DNA from: Macrothele yani
Taxonomy: Eukaryota; Arthropoda; Arachnida; Araneae; Macrothelidae
Length of the DNA stretch: 64,000 nt
NCBI GenBank assembly: GCA_039090855.1
Contig: CM077010.1
Location: 48,006,905-48,070,904 of the forward strand
Reading direction: 5' to 3'
The translations under genes were made by a program, and so were the position numbers. Shown here one piece after another: positions 20,118-31,541 of the stretch; position 1 is the first letter of the stretch, and each line of letters starts with the position of its first letter. The notes below the pieces were generated by a model. The model did no database searches and was not told the origin of the DNA. It saw only the letters and a program-made list of their open reading frames with translations.

Positions 20118-21600
20118 TAGGAGCAAAAGGCGAATCACACTACTGAGCGCTGTTCTTATGTTGAAAATAGAATTTGATCAGATGATAAGTCCTTGTGAAG
20201 TAGCAGGGTGGGTGATAGACAGACTACCAAACAAGTGCATACACTAGACGGATGTTCCATTTTTTTCGGGTTGGTGTGTGACACTGAGTACCAGATGCTG
20301 CTACGGCTCCCATAGTTTCCAGTGGTTTTATTCCCCCTGCCGTCCGAGGGGGGAATTGATGGTGTGGTGGTTCTGGAGTTTTTTGGTTCCCCCCTCTTCT
20401 GTGTGCTTTGCCTCCTTCCTTTGGATCTATTCAGATGGAGAGCCTTTAGTCGAGATGCCTCCAAGCCCAGTTTCGAAACGTTTTCATTTTTGTTTTCTAT
20501 TGAATTCCCTTACTCAAAACTCTTGGCTTCCTTTTTCTAAAAGGGCAGTTTTACATCTGAGGGAACACAGTCCGCGCAAAAACTACTTCACGCATTATAT
20601 TACATACTGTAGATCTGACTGATTAAACTCCCTGCTCACGTCAGTGTTCAGTACGTCTGCGAATGTTCTTTCTTCGATGCCGTCAACGCTTAGCTAGTGG
20701 ATTTATTAGTGAACTAAGTCGGTTATACTTTGTAGTGGTGTTTTACTTAGTTAAGGAACAAACCTATTACTCTAAGGATTTAGTTATAAGCGCAATTATT
20801 GTGCGTGTTTTGTTAGCAAAGAAGTAAAATCTGAATCATCACATATCTTTACGTAATCTGGGCGCAATACTTCTATGTGATTTTTTAAAGACCAAGTCTT
20901 TTATGCCAGTATTGTTTTCTTTTTCTGTTTCAAAACTAGCAAATAATTTTAAGTTTTTTTATTTTTTTAACTCATGCTACCTCATTACAAAAACAGATGA
21001 ACCTGTAATATAGCAGAACAGTGAGAATCTTTCCGATACACAGAAGGTGTTTTCGAAGATCTTTCGGCATTACAGTCAGCAACAACTGAAGCAATATTCC
21101 AGGTGACATCAATAGGGATTCTACTGTAAAACACAACAAACATTTCGTTCATCCGGGTGGTTACATAATCCACACGCAGAATACTGAAAACGAGTGGATG
21201 CATTTTAATTGCATGGAAAAGTTCACGACCTAAAATCGTGACTTCCTAATCTTAACAGGGATGCCCACCCTGTTGCCGATCACCCCTCCCGTTCGTCAGA
21301 ACGATGTGACACTGCTACACCACAGGGTTGTCTCTGTGTATAATCAGGTATTTTGAGTAGAAAAACAACTTAAAAGTTATTTGCACGCTTCGAAATTTTC
21401 ATTCTACAATTTTCAAGTTGTCATGAAAAATAAATATCGAGTCTGTGTGATACCTTTTTCAATGTCGTTCAGTAATTCTTCTTACGCATGCATATGGGCG
21501 GCCATAGCTTAGTTTTCAGAAGGGTGCAAACAGAAACTGTAATTATATACAATGACATACACACCACTGGGCAGATTTCTACAGTTCCTTCGTTATATAC
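20118..21600. other. No recognised gene
   Basis: Frames of about 100 codons (20156-20464 reverse, 20278-20622 forward) overlap each other, and I recognise neither. The stretch also holds an A/T-rich segment with no repeats in common with the rest of the window. Confidence 0.35.
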
Positions 21601-21605
21601 GCCCA

Positions 21606-23998
21606 ACTTTTTTAGCACGTCTTTTGTAAAAAAAGATCGTGCTTATATTACCGGTTTGTCCGTCAGTCGGTCCGTCTGTACCCACGATATCTCTGGAACT
21701 ATTAGTCCGATTTGAAAAATTATTTTTGCCTTGGGAAGCTTGAAATATGCGAATGATGATCCTTTATTTCGTTTTTTTTTTTACGATGTACAATTTTACC
21801 GCTAGAGGGCGTAAATACAGATGATGTCGAATTCAAAAATACGTTTTATTCCACATATTTGCTTCTAAACATCCGATTGAGAAAACTATTTTATCTTTCG
21901 ACTCCATTTATGTCGAAAAGTATTTTAGATATAGTTACTTTTTCAAATTACGCAAAGCATTTCCGCTAGGGGCCGTAAAAGTAAATTACATTTTCCCTGA
22001 TAACTCTTCTTCTAAAACTCCGATTAAAAAAATTTTTCTTCAGCGGATACATTTCCTGATGGAAAATCTTTTGCATATAATTTCAAATTTTTAGTAAAGA
22101 ATACTTTAGCCACCAGGGGCGTAAGTGTTAATTTTTGCTTCTGACGTATTTGCCATAAATTCTGAGCTTATAAAATATTGATTAAAAAATTCTTTCGTGG
22201 ACTGATGCCACTCACATCGATAACCATTTTCAAAATATTTTCTTCTTAAAATATTCCACAGTTTCTCCACCAGGGGGCGTAGATGTGTATCTTATTTTTG
22301 TCAATATCTCTACTTCTAGGAATCCGATTTTAAAAATTCCTTCTTTGTTGGATAGCGTTTCCAGTATGACATGTTTTTCATATAATTTCAAAATTTTCAA
22401 GTAATTCATAGACTTTCCGCTAGGGGGCGTAGAGGTAAATTGCGTTTCCCCCTATATCTCTGCTTCTGAATCTCCGATTTGAAAAAATCTTTCTGCACTG
22501 GATACAGCTCCTGATGGGAAATCGTTCGCACATAATTTCTAATTTTGGTAAAAAATGGTTTGGACTCCAGTGGGCGTAAATCTTAATGTCCGCTTCTGAT
22601 GTATTTGCAGCAAAATATAAGCTTCTAAATTCTAGATTGAAAACATTCGTCGTTTGTAGACCGGTAGTAGTGATGTCGACAAAACTTTTAGAAATATTTT
22701 CTTCTTAAAATAATGCATAGTTTCTACACCATAGATGTATATCTTATTTTTGTCAATATCTCTACTTTCAGGAGTCCAATTTGAAAAATTCCTTTTTTGT
22801 TGGATAGTGTTTGCAGTGTGACATGTTTTTCACATATAATTTCAAAATTTTCAAGTAATTCATAGACTTTCCGCTAGGGGGCGTAAAGGTAAATTGCCCC
22901 CCCCCCCCCCGTATCTCTGCTTCTAAATCTCCGATTTGAAAAATTCTTTCTGCACCGGATATAGCTGCTAATGGGAAATCCTTTGCACATAATTTCAAAT
23001 TTTTGTAAAAAATTGTTTGGCCACCAGGTGGCGTAAGTCTTAATTTCCGCTTCTGATGTATTTGCAGCAAAATATGAGCTTCTAAAATCTCGACTGAAAA
23101 AAAAAGTCTTTTGTTGACCGATACTACTCATGTCGACAAACCTTTTAGGAACATTTTCTTTTTGAAAAAATGCATGGTTTCCACCCCAGGGGGCGTAGAC
23201 ATATATCTTATTTTTGTCAATATCTTTACTTCTAGGAGTCCGATTTGAAAAATTCCTTCTTTGTTGTATAGTGTTTCCGATGCGAAATGTTTTTCCTAGA
23301 AATTAAAAATTTTCATGTAAATCATAGACTTTCCGCTAGGGGGCACAAAGGTGAATTGCGTTTTCTGCGTTATTTCTGCTTCTGAAACTCCGATTTGAAA
23401 AATTCTTCCTGTATCGCATACAAGACGTGATGGAAAATATTTTCCACATAATTTTCTAATGTTTGGTAAATAATGGTTTGGCCATCAGGGGGCATAAGTG
23501 TTAATTTCTGCTTCTGATGTATTTGTAGTAAAATCTGGGCTCCGGAAAACTCGACAATTTTTTTTTTTTTTTTTTTTTTTTGATTTATAGTGCTCATATG
23601 GAAAAACCTTTTGAAAATACTTTCTTTCTAAAATAATGCATGGTTATCCCACCAGGGGACGTAAAGTCATCTTATTTTTGTCGATATCTCTGTTTCTAAG
23701 AGTCCGATTTGAAAAATTATTTCTACGTTGGAGAGCGTTTCCGGTGCGAAATGTTTCTCATATAAATTCATGTTTTTCTTAATGCCCAAGTCTGCAACCA
23801 AAGGGCGTAAGCTCACGATTCCGTTTACAGCAATATCTGAGGAATTAAAAACCCGATTGAAAAACTTCTTTCTTCCGTCGATACTATTGCTTTCCATACC
23901 AGTTCCATTGACTTTGAATAGCTTTGATAAATTTAATTTGTGTCAGAACGGATTCAAAAGACGTGCTTATTACACCCGAAAGTTCGGTGTCATCTTTT
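21606..23998 (+). repeat. Dispersed ~150-bp-period repeat with CTCF-like motifs, copy R1
   Basis: Units of ~150 bp alternate among three subtypes, recognisable by the text around a G-rich box: CCGCTAGGGGGCGT (e.g. 22417, 22871), CCACCAGGGGCGTAAGT (e.g. 22110) and CCACCAGGGGGCGTAGA (e.g. 22267). About 13 boxes occur, at 21799, 21963, 22110, 22267, 22417, 22566, 22871, 23021, 23181, 23333, 23482, 23649 and 23793. Units also share CTCCGATTTGAAAAATT. Near both ends are GCACGTCTTTTG and CAAAAGACGTGC in inverted orientation. No coding is seen. Inverted copies R2 and R3 are at 38109 and 59794. Class unknown. Confidence 0.85.
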
Positions 23999-24216
23999 TT
24001 TTTTTTTTATTGGAGGTTTAACGACCACCGTGAGCACCTCAATGGACTATAAGCAGTCGCCCGTCCCTAATTTAGGGCCACTGGCTCCAGTGAAGGGAGA
24101 GAGCCAGCACCGTAAGACAAACACAGCATCCATGCTTCACCGGGATTTGAACCAGAACCCTTCTCAGATGAATGATCAGAAGCCATCGTTCAGACCACTG
24201 AGAAATCAGGGCGGCT
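23994..24216 (-). repeat. tRNA-derived SINE family 1 copy
   Basis: Reverse-strand order: AGCCGCCCTGATTTCTCAGTGG head, GATCATTC, B-box region GGTTCAAATCCCGG, a body with GCACTGGAGCCAGTGGCCC-like text, and TTAAACCTCCAAT before a poly(A) run (poly(T) at 23994-24010). It was inserted at the edge of repeat R1. Confidence 0.85.
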
Positions 24217-24570
24217 AAGCCATTTTTACCACACACGCACATACGCACACACCAGATATATTAATTTAAAACACAGAATATCCAAAATCTACAGAAAAGT
24301 GATGGATAAATGAAATTTGACATCTTATTAGGACAATAAGGAAATTTCTCATTAGTATTAAATGATCCTTTCTCCTTTTGGCCATTTGTGTCCTATGCAC
24401 CACGAAACGCCAGCGATCACCCAGTTGGTCCTCAAGCAGGAAAAAATATCCTCAAGACAAAGTTCTGGAAGAAACTTCGGAAGATCAGCAGTGAAGCAGT
24501 GAATGGCTGCTGTGGAGAATGATAGCATATTTTTCATTCTTCCGCCTTTAATACTTTTCCGTACTGTATG
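24217..24570. other. No recognised feature
   Basis: A short (CA)-rich segment near 24230-24255 and otherwise unremarkable A/T-rich DNA. Confidence 0.4.
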
Positions 24571-24572
24571 TA

Positions 24573-25790
24573 CACTGAAGAACAATTGAATTAGATATAC
24601 CTGTCTAGTAGGTGTTGCACCACCTTGCTTCCTGATGACGGCGGCGATTCGTCTCGGCATGAACTCGACAAGACACCGGAAGCGTTGGGAAGCCATACGG
24701 ATCCACGACCCCTGAACAAGCTCCCACAGTTCACGAAGATTTGATGGAGGGGGTCAGAGCCTCGAACATCTCTCTCGATGGCATCCCAGACGTGCTCGAA
24801 GGGATTGAAGTCTGGTGACCTAGCTGGCCAAGGAAGCGAGGTCACGTCGGTGGAGTGTTCATCCAACCATTCGGATACAATTCGGGAGCGATTGCAAGAT
24901 GCATTGTCTTGTTGCAGGATGATGTCCCCAGTGGGATGTTGAAGACGCACAAACGGGAGCAAATGGTCGTCCAGGATATCCCGGTAACGTTGACCTGTGA
25001 GGGACGATATCACACGAACCGGGGGTCCCATTTCAGTCCACGTAAACAGTTTCCAGACGAGAGTGCCATCCCCACCAGCTTGAAGAGTGCCCTGCAGGCA
25101 AGATGGATCCATCGCTTCATATGGTTTGCGCCGTACTCGTATTCTGCCATCCGTATGCACCAACGTGAATCTCGACTCATCAGTCCAGGCAGCATTTTTC
25201 TACATGTCTAGGGTCCAGTGGGGATGTTCCCGCGCCTATGCTAATCTTTGCACCCTGTGATGTGCGGTCAGCAGTGGTACCCTCGTGGGACGATGGCTTC
25301 TGTACCCCATAGAGAGGAGATGGTTGTGGATGGTGTGGCTGCTTACACGTTTTTGTGCACCAGCGTTAAATTGCCGAGTAATTTCTTGCACTGTGGCCCG
25401 TCTATCCGCTGTTACAATGCGAGCTAGCCGACGATGACCCCGCTCATCCACACGCTGTTGTCCACGGCAGTTAGCCCTTGCAGGGATGGTTTTACCGGAT
25501 TCGATGTACTCACGGTGCACCCGTGACACAGTGGCTCGTGAAAATCCTAGTGCCTGCACGACTTCCGAGATGGAGTGACCCATTCGTCGGACCCCGACAA
25601 TTTGCCCATGATCAAATGCGCTTAGACCCTTCGTCCTACCCATATTGCGTCCGACTCTTGCTGATTCCCGTCGCATCACTCCTTATATTGTCGGATCGCT
25701 GCATATGTCATGTCGTTTCCGTTTACAGGGCCGCCCACAGCGCCACATATGCATAACGCCAGCTGTCTGTAATTCAATTGCTCTTCAGTG
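24573..25790 (-). mobile_element. Tc1-like element C with TIRs
   Basis: The ends CACTGAAGAACAATTGAATTA (24573) and CACTGAAGAGCAATTGAATTA (reverse strand from 25790) are inverted repeats; TA flanks both (24571-24572 and 25791-25792). The 1.2-kb length is typical of Tc1. Confidence 0.9.
24591..25679 (-). pseudogene. Tc1-like DD34E transposase, one or two frameshifts from open
   Basis: The N-terminal part (25236-25679, 147 codons) has GLSAFDHGQIVGVRRMGHSI, SEVVQALGFSRATVSRVHRE and VSSHTIHNHLLSMGYRSHRP. The catalytic part (24591-25163) follows AWTDESRFTLVHTDGRIRV and has ILQQDNASCNRSRIVSEWL and WPARSPDFNPFEHVWDAIE. All three catalytic acids (D, D, E) are kept. Breaks near 25230 and near 24750 (after DPLHQI, where the true C-terminus with MPRRI shifts frame) inactivate it. 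One of the better preserved Tc1 copies. Confidence 0.88.
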
Positions 25791-25799
25791 TATGCACAT

Positions 25800-26640
25800 T
25801 GTGCTCTGACATTTAATGCGAAAATTCAATATTACTACTTTTTACTCTAGATTTCCACTTTTTTTCTACCGTAAAATTTATGTTTTTCCTATTTTTACTT
25901 CATACAACGCATCCAGAGTTTTAATTGCTAATTTTAGTAGTTTTGACATTTTTTAGTTTTGATTATTATCAAAACTGAAAAATTAGCAAAACTAGTGTCG
26001 TCGCGAAAAACTTTGTAGTACCTCCCGAGTACTGAAATGGTATAGTCAAATTTCGAGGGGCTGGTAAATCCCCCTATTGCCGCTCTATAAGGGCGCTCAT
26101 GGGCAGATGCGTAACTAAGCATTTCTGCGCCCGGGGTAAACCACAAGTACTGTGCCCTCTCCCCGATATTGTTAAGACAAAAAAGCTTTGTGCTTGAAAT
26201 ATTATAATCATGTTTGTTTCATGAGTTTTCAGGGAAGTAAAACTGGTCTTGTATCTTAATTACGCACATATTTGCAGTATTTAGTATCCACAGGCATATG
26301 CAATTGCAATGTTTCAAAATAACAATTTTTCAAAATAACAATTGCAATTTTTCAAAATAACGCTGGCCACCGGAGTTGCTTTTGACGTTTCACTTCACAC
26401 TGAATTTCATGCTATCTTATTTTTTTCATCATATTCTCTTGTAGTTAATTGATAACTAATAATCATTAATGGTTGTGCAATAGATCTTAAGAACCAGTTA
26501 TTTTTTCTGCGGACTAAGGAAAGAACTTCGTGAAGTTACTCATTGCCATTTTCGTTGTAGTTCAATAACCTAACACTTAAATATTTTTTAAATAGGGTAT
26601 TATGGAATTATGTGTCATTTCTTATCCCGAACGGCATTTT
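25800..26640. other. No gene; possible hAT end near 26103
   Basis: CAGATGCGTAACTAAGC at 26103 resembles the hAT-like terminus CAGAGGCGTAACTAGAATG at 29957. Otherwise A/T-rich and featureless. Confidence 0.35.
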
Positions 26641-26646
26641 ACCCTC

Positions 26647-26797
26647 TGTGACGTACTAGATAGGTAAAGCACGTGTCAAGACGGCAAATCTGCAGCGATA
26701 TACTCCGTCCATGTAGCTTAGTTGGGAGAGAAACTTACTCCGAAGTGAGGGAAGGGGGGGGCAGAATCGCCGTCACGGACAAACTTGTGTTTTCACA
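26647..26797 (+). repeat. Solo LTR of the tRNA-like TRIM family
   Basis: A 151-bp sequence beginning TGTGACGTAC and ending GTGTTTTCACA, so TGTG...CACA ends, flanked by a perfect 4-bp duplication CCTC (26643-26646 and 26798-26801). It contains the tRNA-like core GTAGCTTAGTTGGGAGAG. Recombination between two LTRs, leaving one, is the usual explanation. Confidence 0.82.
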
Positions 26798-26801
26798 CCT
26801 C

Positions 26802-27940
26802 TTTAATTGCGTCAAAAGAAGGGAAGAAATGGAAGGCAGCACTCAGCCGAAAAGTTTCGTACATTTCTCTTACCCTTACGTACATCACTTTTTGTATTTT
26901 ACAGCCCATTTACGGCTGTAAAATGCAAAAGATGAAGAAGGCGATGAGATTCCCAACTGCTTCGGAGTTCGGACCTTTGGTATCACATTAAATGGACCGA
27001 ATGCAGCCATAGAGCAGTAATAATCGAAGTGCCCCTAGAGAACCTTCAACAATGCGAAACACATTCTTGCGTTGCTGCGAAGAACAACCACGCTTTATTT
27101 CTGATTGTGAGCAAATTACGTCCCCTGGACATTTTGAGGAAGAAACGGACATTTTAGGCTGCCAAGCTACTGAAACTGGCGAAAGATATTATAGGCAAAT
27201 CTGTAAATGTGCAAACGACAAAGTATCGGCACAAAAAGGTGTACCAAAAATTGGAGCAGAAGTTTCAGTTCCGATTTAAATAGGACTGTACGCAATGGTT
27301 TTTGCTCCCTCTCTTGAGCTACGCCCGGGGACAGCCGCCCCACCTGCCCTACCCTATACTCCGAGTCACCTAAAAGTGTATTGCTGTTAAAGGCCATATA
27401 GAGCCTTTCACGACTCGTTGTGAAACACAAGAACGGTATCCATTCACGTAAACGTGCTCTCCTGCTGTTTCCTTTCTGATACCCTCACCCATCTACACAT
27501 CACGCAACAGTAGGGATTGTGAATGGGGGTCTGATGGAGTCCGAACTTCTCCCCCTACTGCCTGTTTAAGTAACCTACCCTTCGAGTTTCCCCGATTGTC
27601 AATTTATTGCTTCTGTGCTGTGAATGGTGGGAGAAGTCTTCTACACACACACACACCCTCCTTCTGAGTTGTATCCGAAATGAGCAGAAACAGCCAAGAG
27701 TGCGAAGCTCTTGATTGAGGAACTTCTCATATCAAATTTATCTCTAAAAGCGCTCAAACTTTTTTCTGGAATTCTTTTTAGATAGCAATTTTGTCGGATA
27801 AACTGCTGAGCAAACTAAAAATGGATTCTAAGCAATAATTCTACTACATTTCGCTCTAAACGCTAGGGACTATTTTTCGTAGCGGAGGTAGCTGTTTCGA
27901 ACCCTCCATAGTGGTACACTCTTAGGTTGACTCGGAGTAT
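26802..27940. other. No recognised gene; one hAT-like end segment
   Basis: 27240-27345 on the reverse strand (GGGCGTAGCTCAAGAGAGGG and following) is homologous to 29980-30075 on the forward strand, so a shared element end is likely. A 75-codon forward frame (27052-27279) has no recognisable motif. A short (CA)n lies at 27640. Confidence 0.4.
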
Positions 27941-27949
27941 AGTTACGTC

Positions 27950-28902
27950 CAGTGTTGCCAATTTGGGGGAAAGTCGCTAAATTTAGGGGACTCTGGATTG
28001 GCGTTAGCGACAAAAACAGTTGTTTGGGATTAGCGACTTTTTTATGGGATTTTGTTTTGTTTTAACAATTTCAGCTATTTCTTTTTAAGATTTACAGTTT
28101 TAAGCATTTTAAATACGGTTTTGGAATCAGGAAAATGTCTTCTTCACATTCCGCAGATCTAATAGCCATAACCGTGAATTCTAATGCTTATAGAATGCAA
28201 TCCCCTTTCCTTCCCACCTGTGTTTCCATCAGTCACAGAAAGCTTGCCGATGATCGATGAGTTTGCCTGGAATCCGTTAGACAGCGAGTGTGATGGTGGT
28301 TACTACAGTTTATCCACTTGTTGAAATATTCTATCATTATACAAAACTTTTTGGTTTATTCTTCCTTAAATTTCATCTTCAATGCTATAATTTATTGATT
28401 CACCATGCTTTACATACTAAGTATTTTTAGCTAATCTTTTTAGCCATTTAAAACTTGTTTCTGTATCCTCTCCCCCATAAGTCTGTGTACTATTAAGGCC
28501 ATATTACCATTCACCCGAGTTGGGTCCGGGTTCGAATCTCATGAGGCATGATTGTTGTGTTTGTCTTTCAGTACTGGTTCTCTGCCTTCCCTGGGAACAG
28601 TGGACTTAAATTAGAGATGGGTGACTTCTTACAGCCTATCGTGTTGCTCATGGTGTTCGTTATCACCCACGCAGCCATATTAAGTAACAAAGGCGTCACA
28701 TTCACTTCTTTTTACATTATTAATTTAAAGTATGAAATATATAATAATAATAGCAATGTGTCATTGAATTTAAAATGGCGCACAGATAAGTACGAAAATT
28801 TAACATAACAAAAAAATCTGATTTTTAGGGACTTTTTTTCACTTTTGGAGACTTTTTATGGCTAATTTGGAGACTTTCAGAATGAGTGAGTTGTCAACAC
28901 TG
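27950..28902. mobile_element. hAT-type non-autonomous element
   Basis: Inverted ends CAGTGTTGCCAATTTGG (27950) and CAGTGTTGACAAC (reverse strand from 28902). The flanking 8-mers GTTACGTC (27942-27949) and ATTACGTC (28903-28910) agree at 7 of 8 bases, the hAT duplication length. Subterminal GGAGACTTT/AAAGTCGC motifs repeat near both ends. No transposase; a SINE lies inside at 28500-28640. Confidence 0.8.
28500..28640 (+). repeat. tRNA-derived SINE family 1, diverged partial copy
   Basis: B box GGGTTCGAATCTC, then GATTGTTGTGTTTGTCTTTCA and CCTTCCCTGGGAACAGTGGAC, as in better copies. The A box and poly(A) tail are lost. Confidence 0.7.
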
Positions 28903-28910
28903 ATTACGTC

Positions 28911-30420
28911 TCTGCCCATGAGCATGAAACATTTATTGCGAGCAAAATGGCATTCAAGCTTATGCTCTTTGTTGCACATAAAGGTGAAACAAGATCATTG
29001 TAAAGTTGCAATTCGGTTCATCAGAACACTGAAAGATAACGCTGTTTCCGTCAAAGAAGGCTGCAATGTATACATTGTTAAAAAAAGAGTGAAGGCACAG
29101 CTACTTCAAATCTCTGCTCCCTCCCTTCCTACCTCCCGAAAAAGTTAAAAAGAAAAATGAGGCAACGAATGACAAGAAAAGATCATTATAAGTTTACTGT
29201 AAACTAAAGGAAAACCGAACTTCGAGTGCCTTGCCTTAGAATTCCCCAGCAGTGTCGAGAAACAGCGAAAATGTACGTTTTCCGGAGACTTCTTACGACA
29301 GCGTTTAATGGCGGCTATTTACCTTGACTGGTTGCCAACAGCTGTTTGACAAAAACCGCCAATCTTAATGAAGATGAATCGCGAAACGTTGATGGGGGCG
29401 TGAATTTCTAGCACGCGCCGATGCCCACAACCAAAGTTAACGGCGGAAGCGCAGTTTTTTGAAGATTTTTCGAATGAAGACCTACGCATGTGGCAGACAT
29501 ATTCAGTCACTCATCTGAGACGAAAAAAAAGGAAATCTCTTAACTTTTTATAACTACATATGAGCGGTTTTATGGTTCTTCTTTCTCTTTCTTTCTAAAT
29601 TATTTTGCGTGAAACATTCTATTTTCCGAGCTGAAAGATAAGAGAAAAATGTCACTTGTCTGAGCTTCTGACGTTTATCGGTTGTAGAGTGAAATCGCAT
29701 TTGCAGGAAGCAATGTTTGCGATAAATTTGGAGTTTTAGTTGTTGGATCGATGTGGGGTTTCAGTGCAGTGTGCTGATTCTAGCATTTTAAAATTATTGC
29801 ATGCCTCCCAATGCTAATAAGTTTTGTTTCACAGCAGAAATGACTTCAAAATTTGTGTTTCTGTTCAGTTGCTGAATAACTGAATTAGTAACTGATGGGT
29901 GTCAAGCCCATGAGCCGAGCGAACCATGAGTGTGACACACATCAATACCTTACCTGTCCAGAGGCGTAACTAGAATGCGGCTGACGGGGAGGCTGCCCAT
30001 GGCGCAACTCAAGAGAGAACACAAAGATCACGGCTTACAATCTGATTAAAACTGAAATTGAAACTTTTGCATCAGCTTCTGGTACAGTTTTTTTTTCGAC
30101 ATAATTTGCCATTTGCCTATTCACAGAATTTGTTTCTAATGTTTCACCCGTATTGGTAGCCTTGGTTTAGAGCATGTTAGTTTCTCGCATTCAAAATTCA
30201 AGGCGAGGCTAAACGTATGTTACAGAAAAAAAGGTGGCATTCACATTGTTGAAGATTCTCTGGGGCCCATGTGATCGTTACTGCCATTTCGAGCCTCGAC
30301 TTCCAGCTCCATTAGGTTCATTTGATGTGATACCCGAGGTTCGAAATCCGAAGCAGTTGGGAAAAGCCATGCACACTCTCACAGTTTGAATGTGTCTGCT
30401 TGATAGAGATAACATTGGGA
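28911..30420. other. No gene recognised; one hAT-like end
   Basis: CAGAGGCGTAACTAGAATGC at 29957 looks like a hAT terminus, and 29980-30075 is homologous to the reverse strand of 27240-27345. The rest is featureless. A poly(T) run of ~18 follows at 30428. Confidence 0.4.
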
Positions 30421-30514
30421 TGTGACTTTTTTTTTTTTTTTTTTTTGCCCAGCAATGTATGTTTATGTATGTACTGTATTTGCTAATATGCACTGTTAAA
30501 TTAGTAATATATAC

Positions 30515-30735
30515 ATCAAAGAGACATACAAAGGCTGCAGACAACTCAAAAAAGCATGGAGAGGTACATGCTTGGTGTAACCAGGAGAGATAAGAAGAGG
30601 AACTCGTGGATCCGAAAAATGACAAGAGTGGAAGACATCATGATCAGAGTTACAAGACAGACCGTTGTGGAGGAAACTTGGGCAGACCTTTGTCCAGCAG
30701 TGGACTGATAATGGTTAACAATGATGATGATGATA
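30515..30735 (+). repeat. RTE fragment D, internally deleted 3' end
   Basis: It matches the last part of the RTE (AAGAGACATACAAAGGCTGC to GTGGAAGACATCATGATCAG), then jumps across a deletion of about 150 bp to ACAAGACAGACCGTTGTGG and the GATGATGAT tail. Compared with copy C it is a short, defective insertion. Confidence 0.88.
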
Positions 30736-30830
30736 TACATCATCATCAACAACAACAACAACCATTAACAACCCACTGCTGGTCTTCCCAAGTCTTTTTC
30801 TTCCCAAGTCTTTTCTCCAAATTGCTCTCT
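30736..30830 (-). repeat. Second RTE-like 3' tail in opposite orientation
   Basis: Read on the reverse strand: ACCAGCAGTGGGTTGTTAATGG followed by a TTG/GATGATG tail, resembling the RTE 3' end CCAGCAGTGGATTGATAATGG. It abuts fragment D tail to tail across ATGATGATATACATCATCAT, forming a small inverted repeat. Confidence 0.6.
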
Positions 30831-30849
30831 CGTATATAACTGTATACGA

Positions 30850-31540
30850 ATCAAAGACATGGACTTTAACCATTGGCGTATATTCAAGGCTAGTTGGGCT
30901 AGTTTGATTTGGCGCAATTTCTCTGCTGATGGAAGTACGACTGGAAAATTTTCAGGCATGTAGGATAGCTGTAATACCAGTTTATTTCCAAGCATTGCTC
31001 TGATTGTGGCACATTTTCATAACCTGCTTATCCATTAGCACTGCCCTGATTATGACACATGATTGTAACACATTTCCCTTACCCATTTATCCCCAAGCAT
31101 TACCCTGACTGTGACACATTTCCATTATCTAGCTACCAAGCCCAGAGAATGCACATATAAAAGTCAATTAAATATGCACAAATAAATGCCAATTATCAGC
31201 GGTATTAAGATATGTTGATGCTTTCGCTGCGAAAAAAACAAGTGCGGATTCGCTTCTTTGACTCAATCTGGCGAGAGAAGACCAACGGTGTAACGCAACT
31301 AGCTCTTTCAGCACTTCCAGCTCTTCCAGGCGTAACGCAACCAGCTCTTCCAGATTCTTCGTTGTTCTGATTCGAAGACCTTCCATACGATCGCCTGCTA
31401 GAGTTTCCATGACAACATAAATGAGTTGGTGGAGGGAAATGGGCCATTGCTTTGGGCAACGGTTTGCTCAGAAAAGAGAAGACTTAGACTACCTCAGTCA
31501 TTCGTATGCTCCTGCTCATAAGATCACGTGTTTCGTGAGA
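30850..31540. other. No recognised gene; short direct repeats
   Basis: At 30990-31130 a degenerate ~60-base motif recurs (CCAAGCATTGCTCTGATTGTG, CATTAGCACTGCCCTGATTATG, CCAAGCATTACCCTGACTGTG). At 31290-31350 GCAACTAGCTCTTTCAGCACTTC and GCAACCAGCTCTTCCAG repeat. No coding meaning seen. Confidence 0.45.
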
Positions 31541-31541
31541 G

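Noticed and set aside
20156..20622. Overlapping ~100-codon frames on both strands
   Set aside because: No recognisable motif, and they overlap each other; not supported as genes.
29319..29510. 63-codon reverse frame
   Set aside because: Short, no motif; chance frame.
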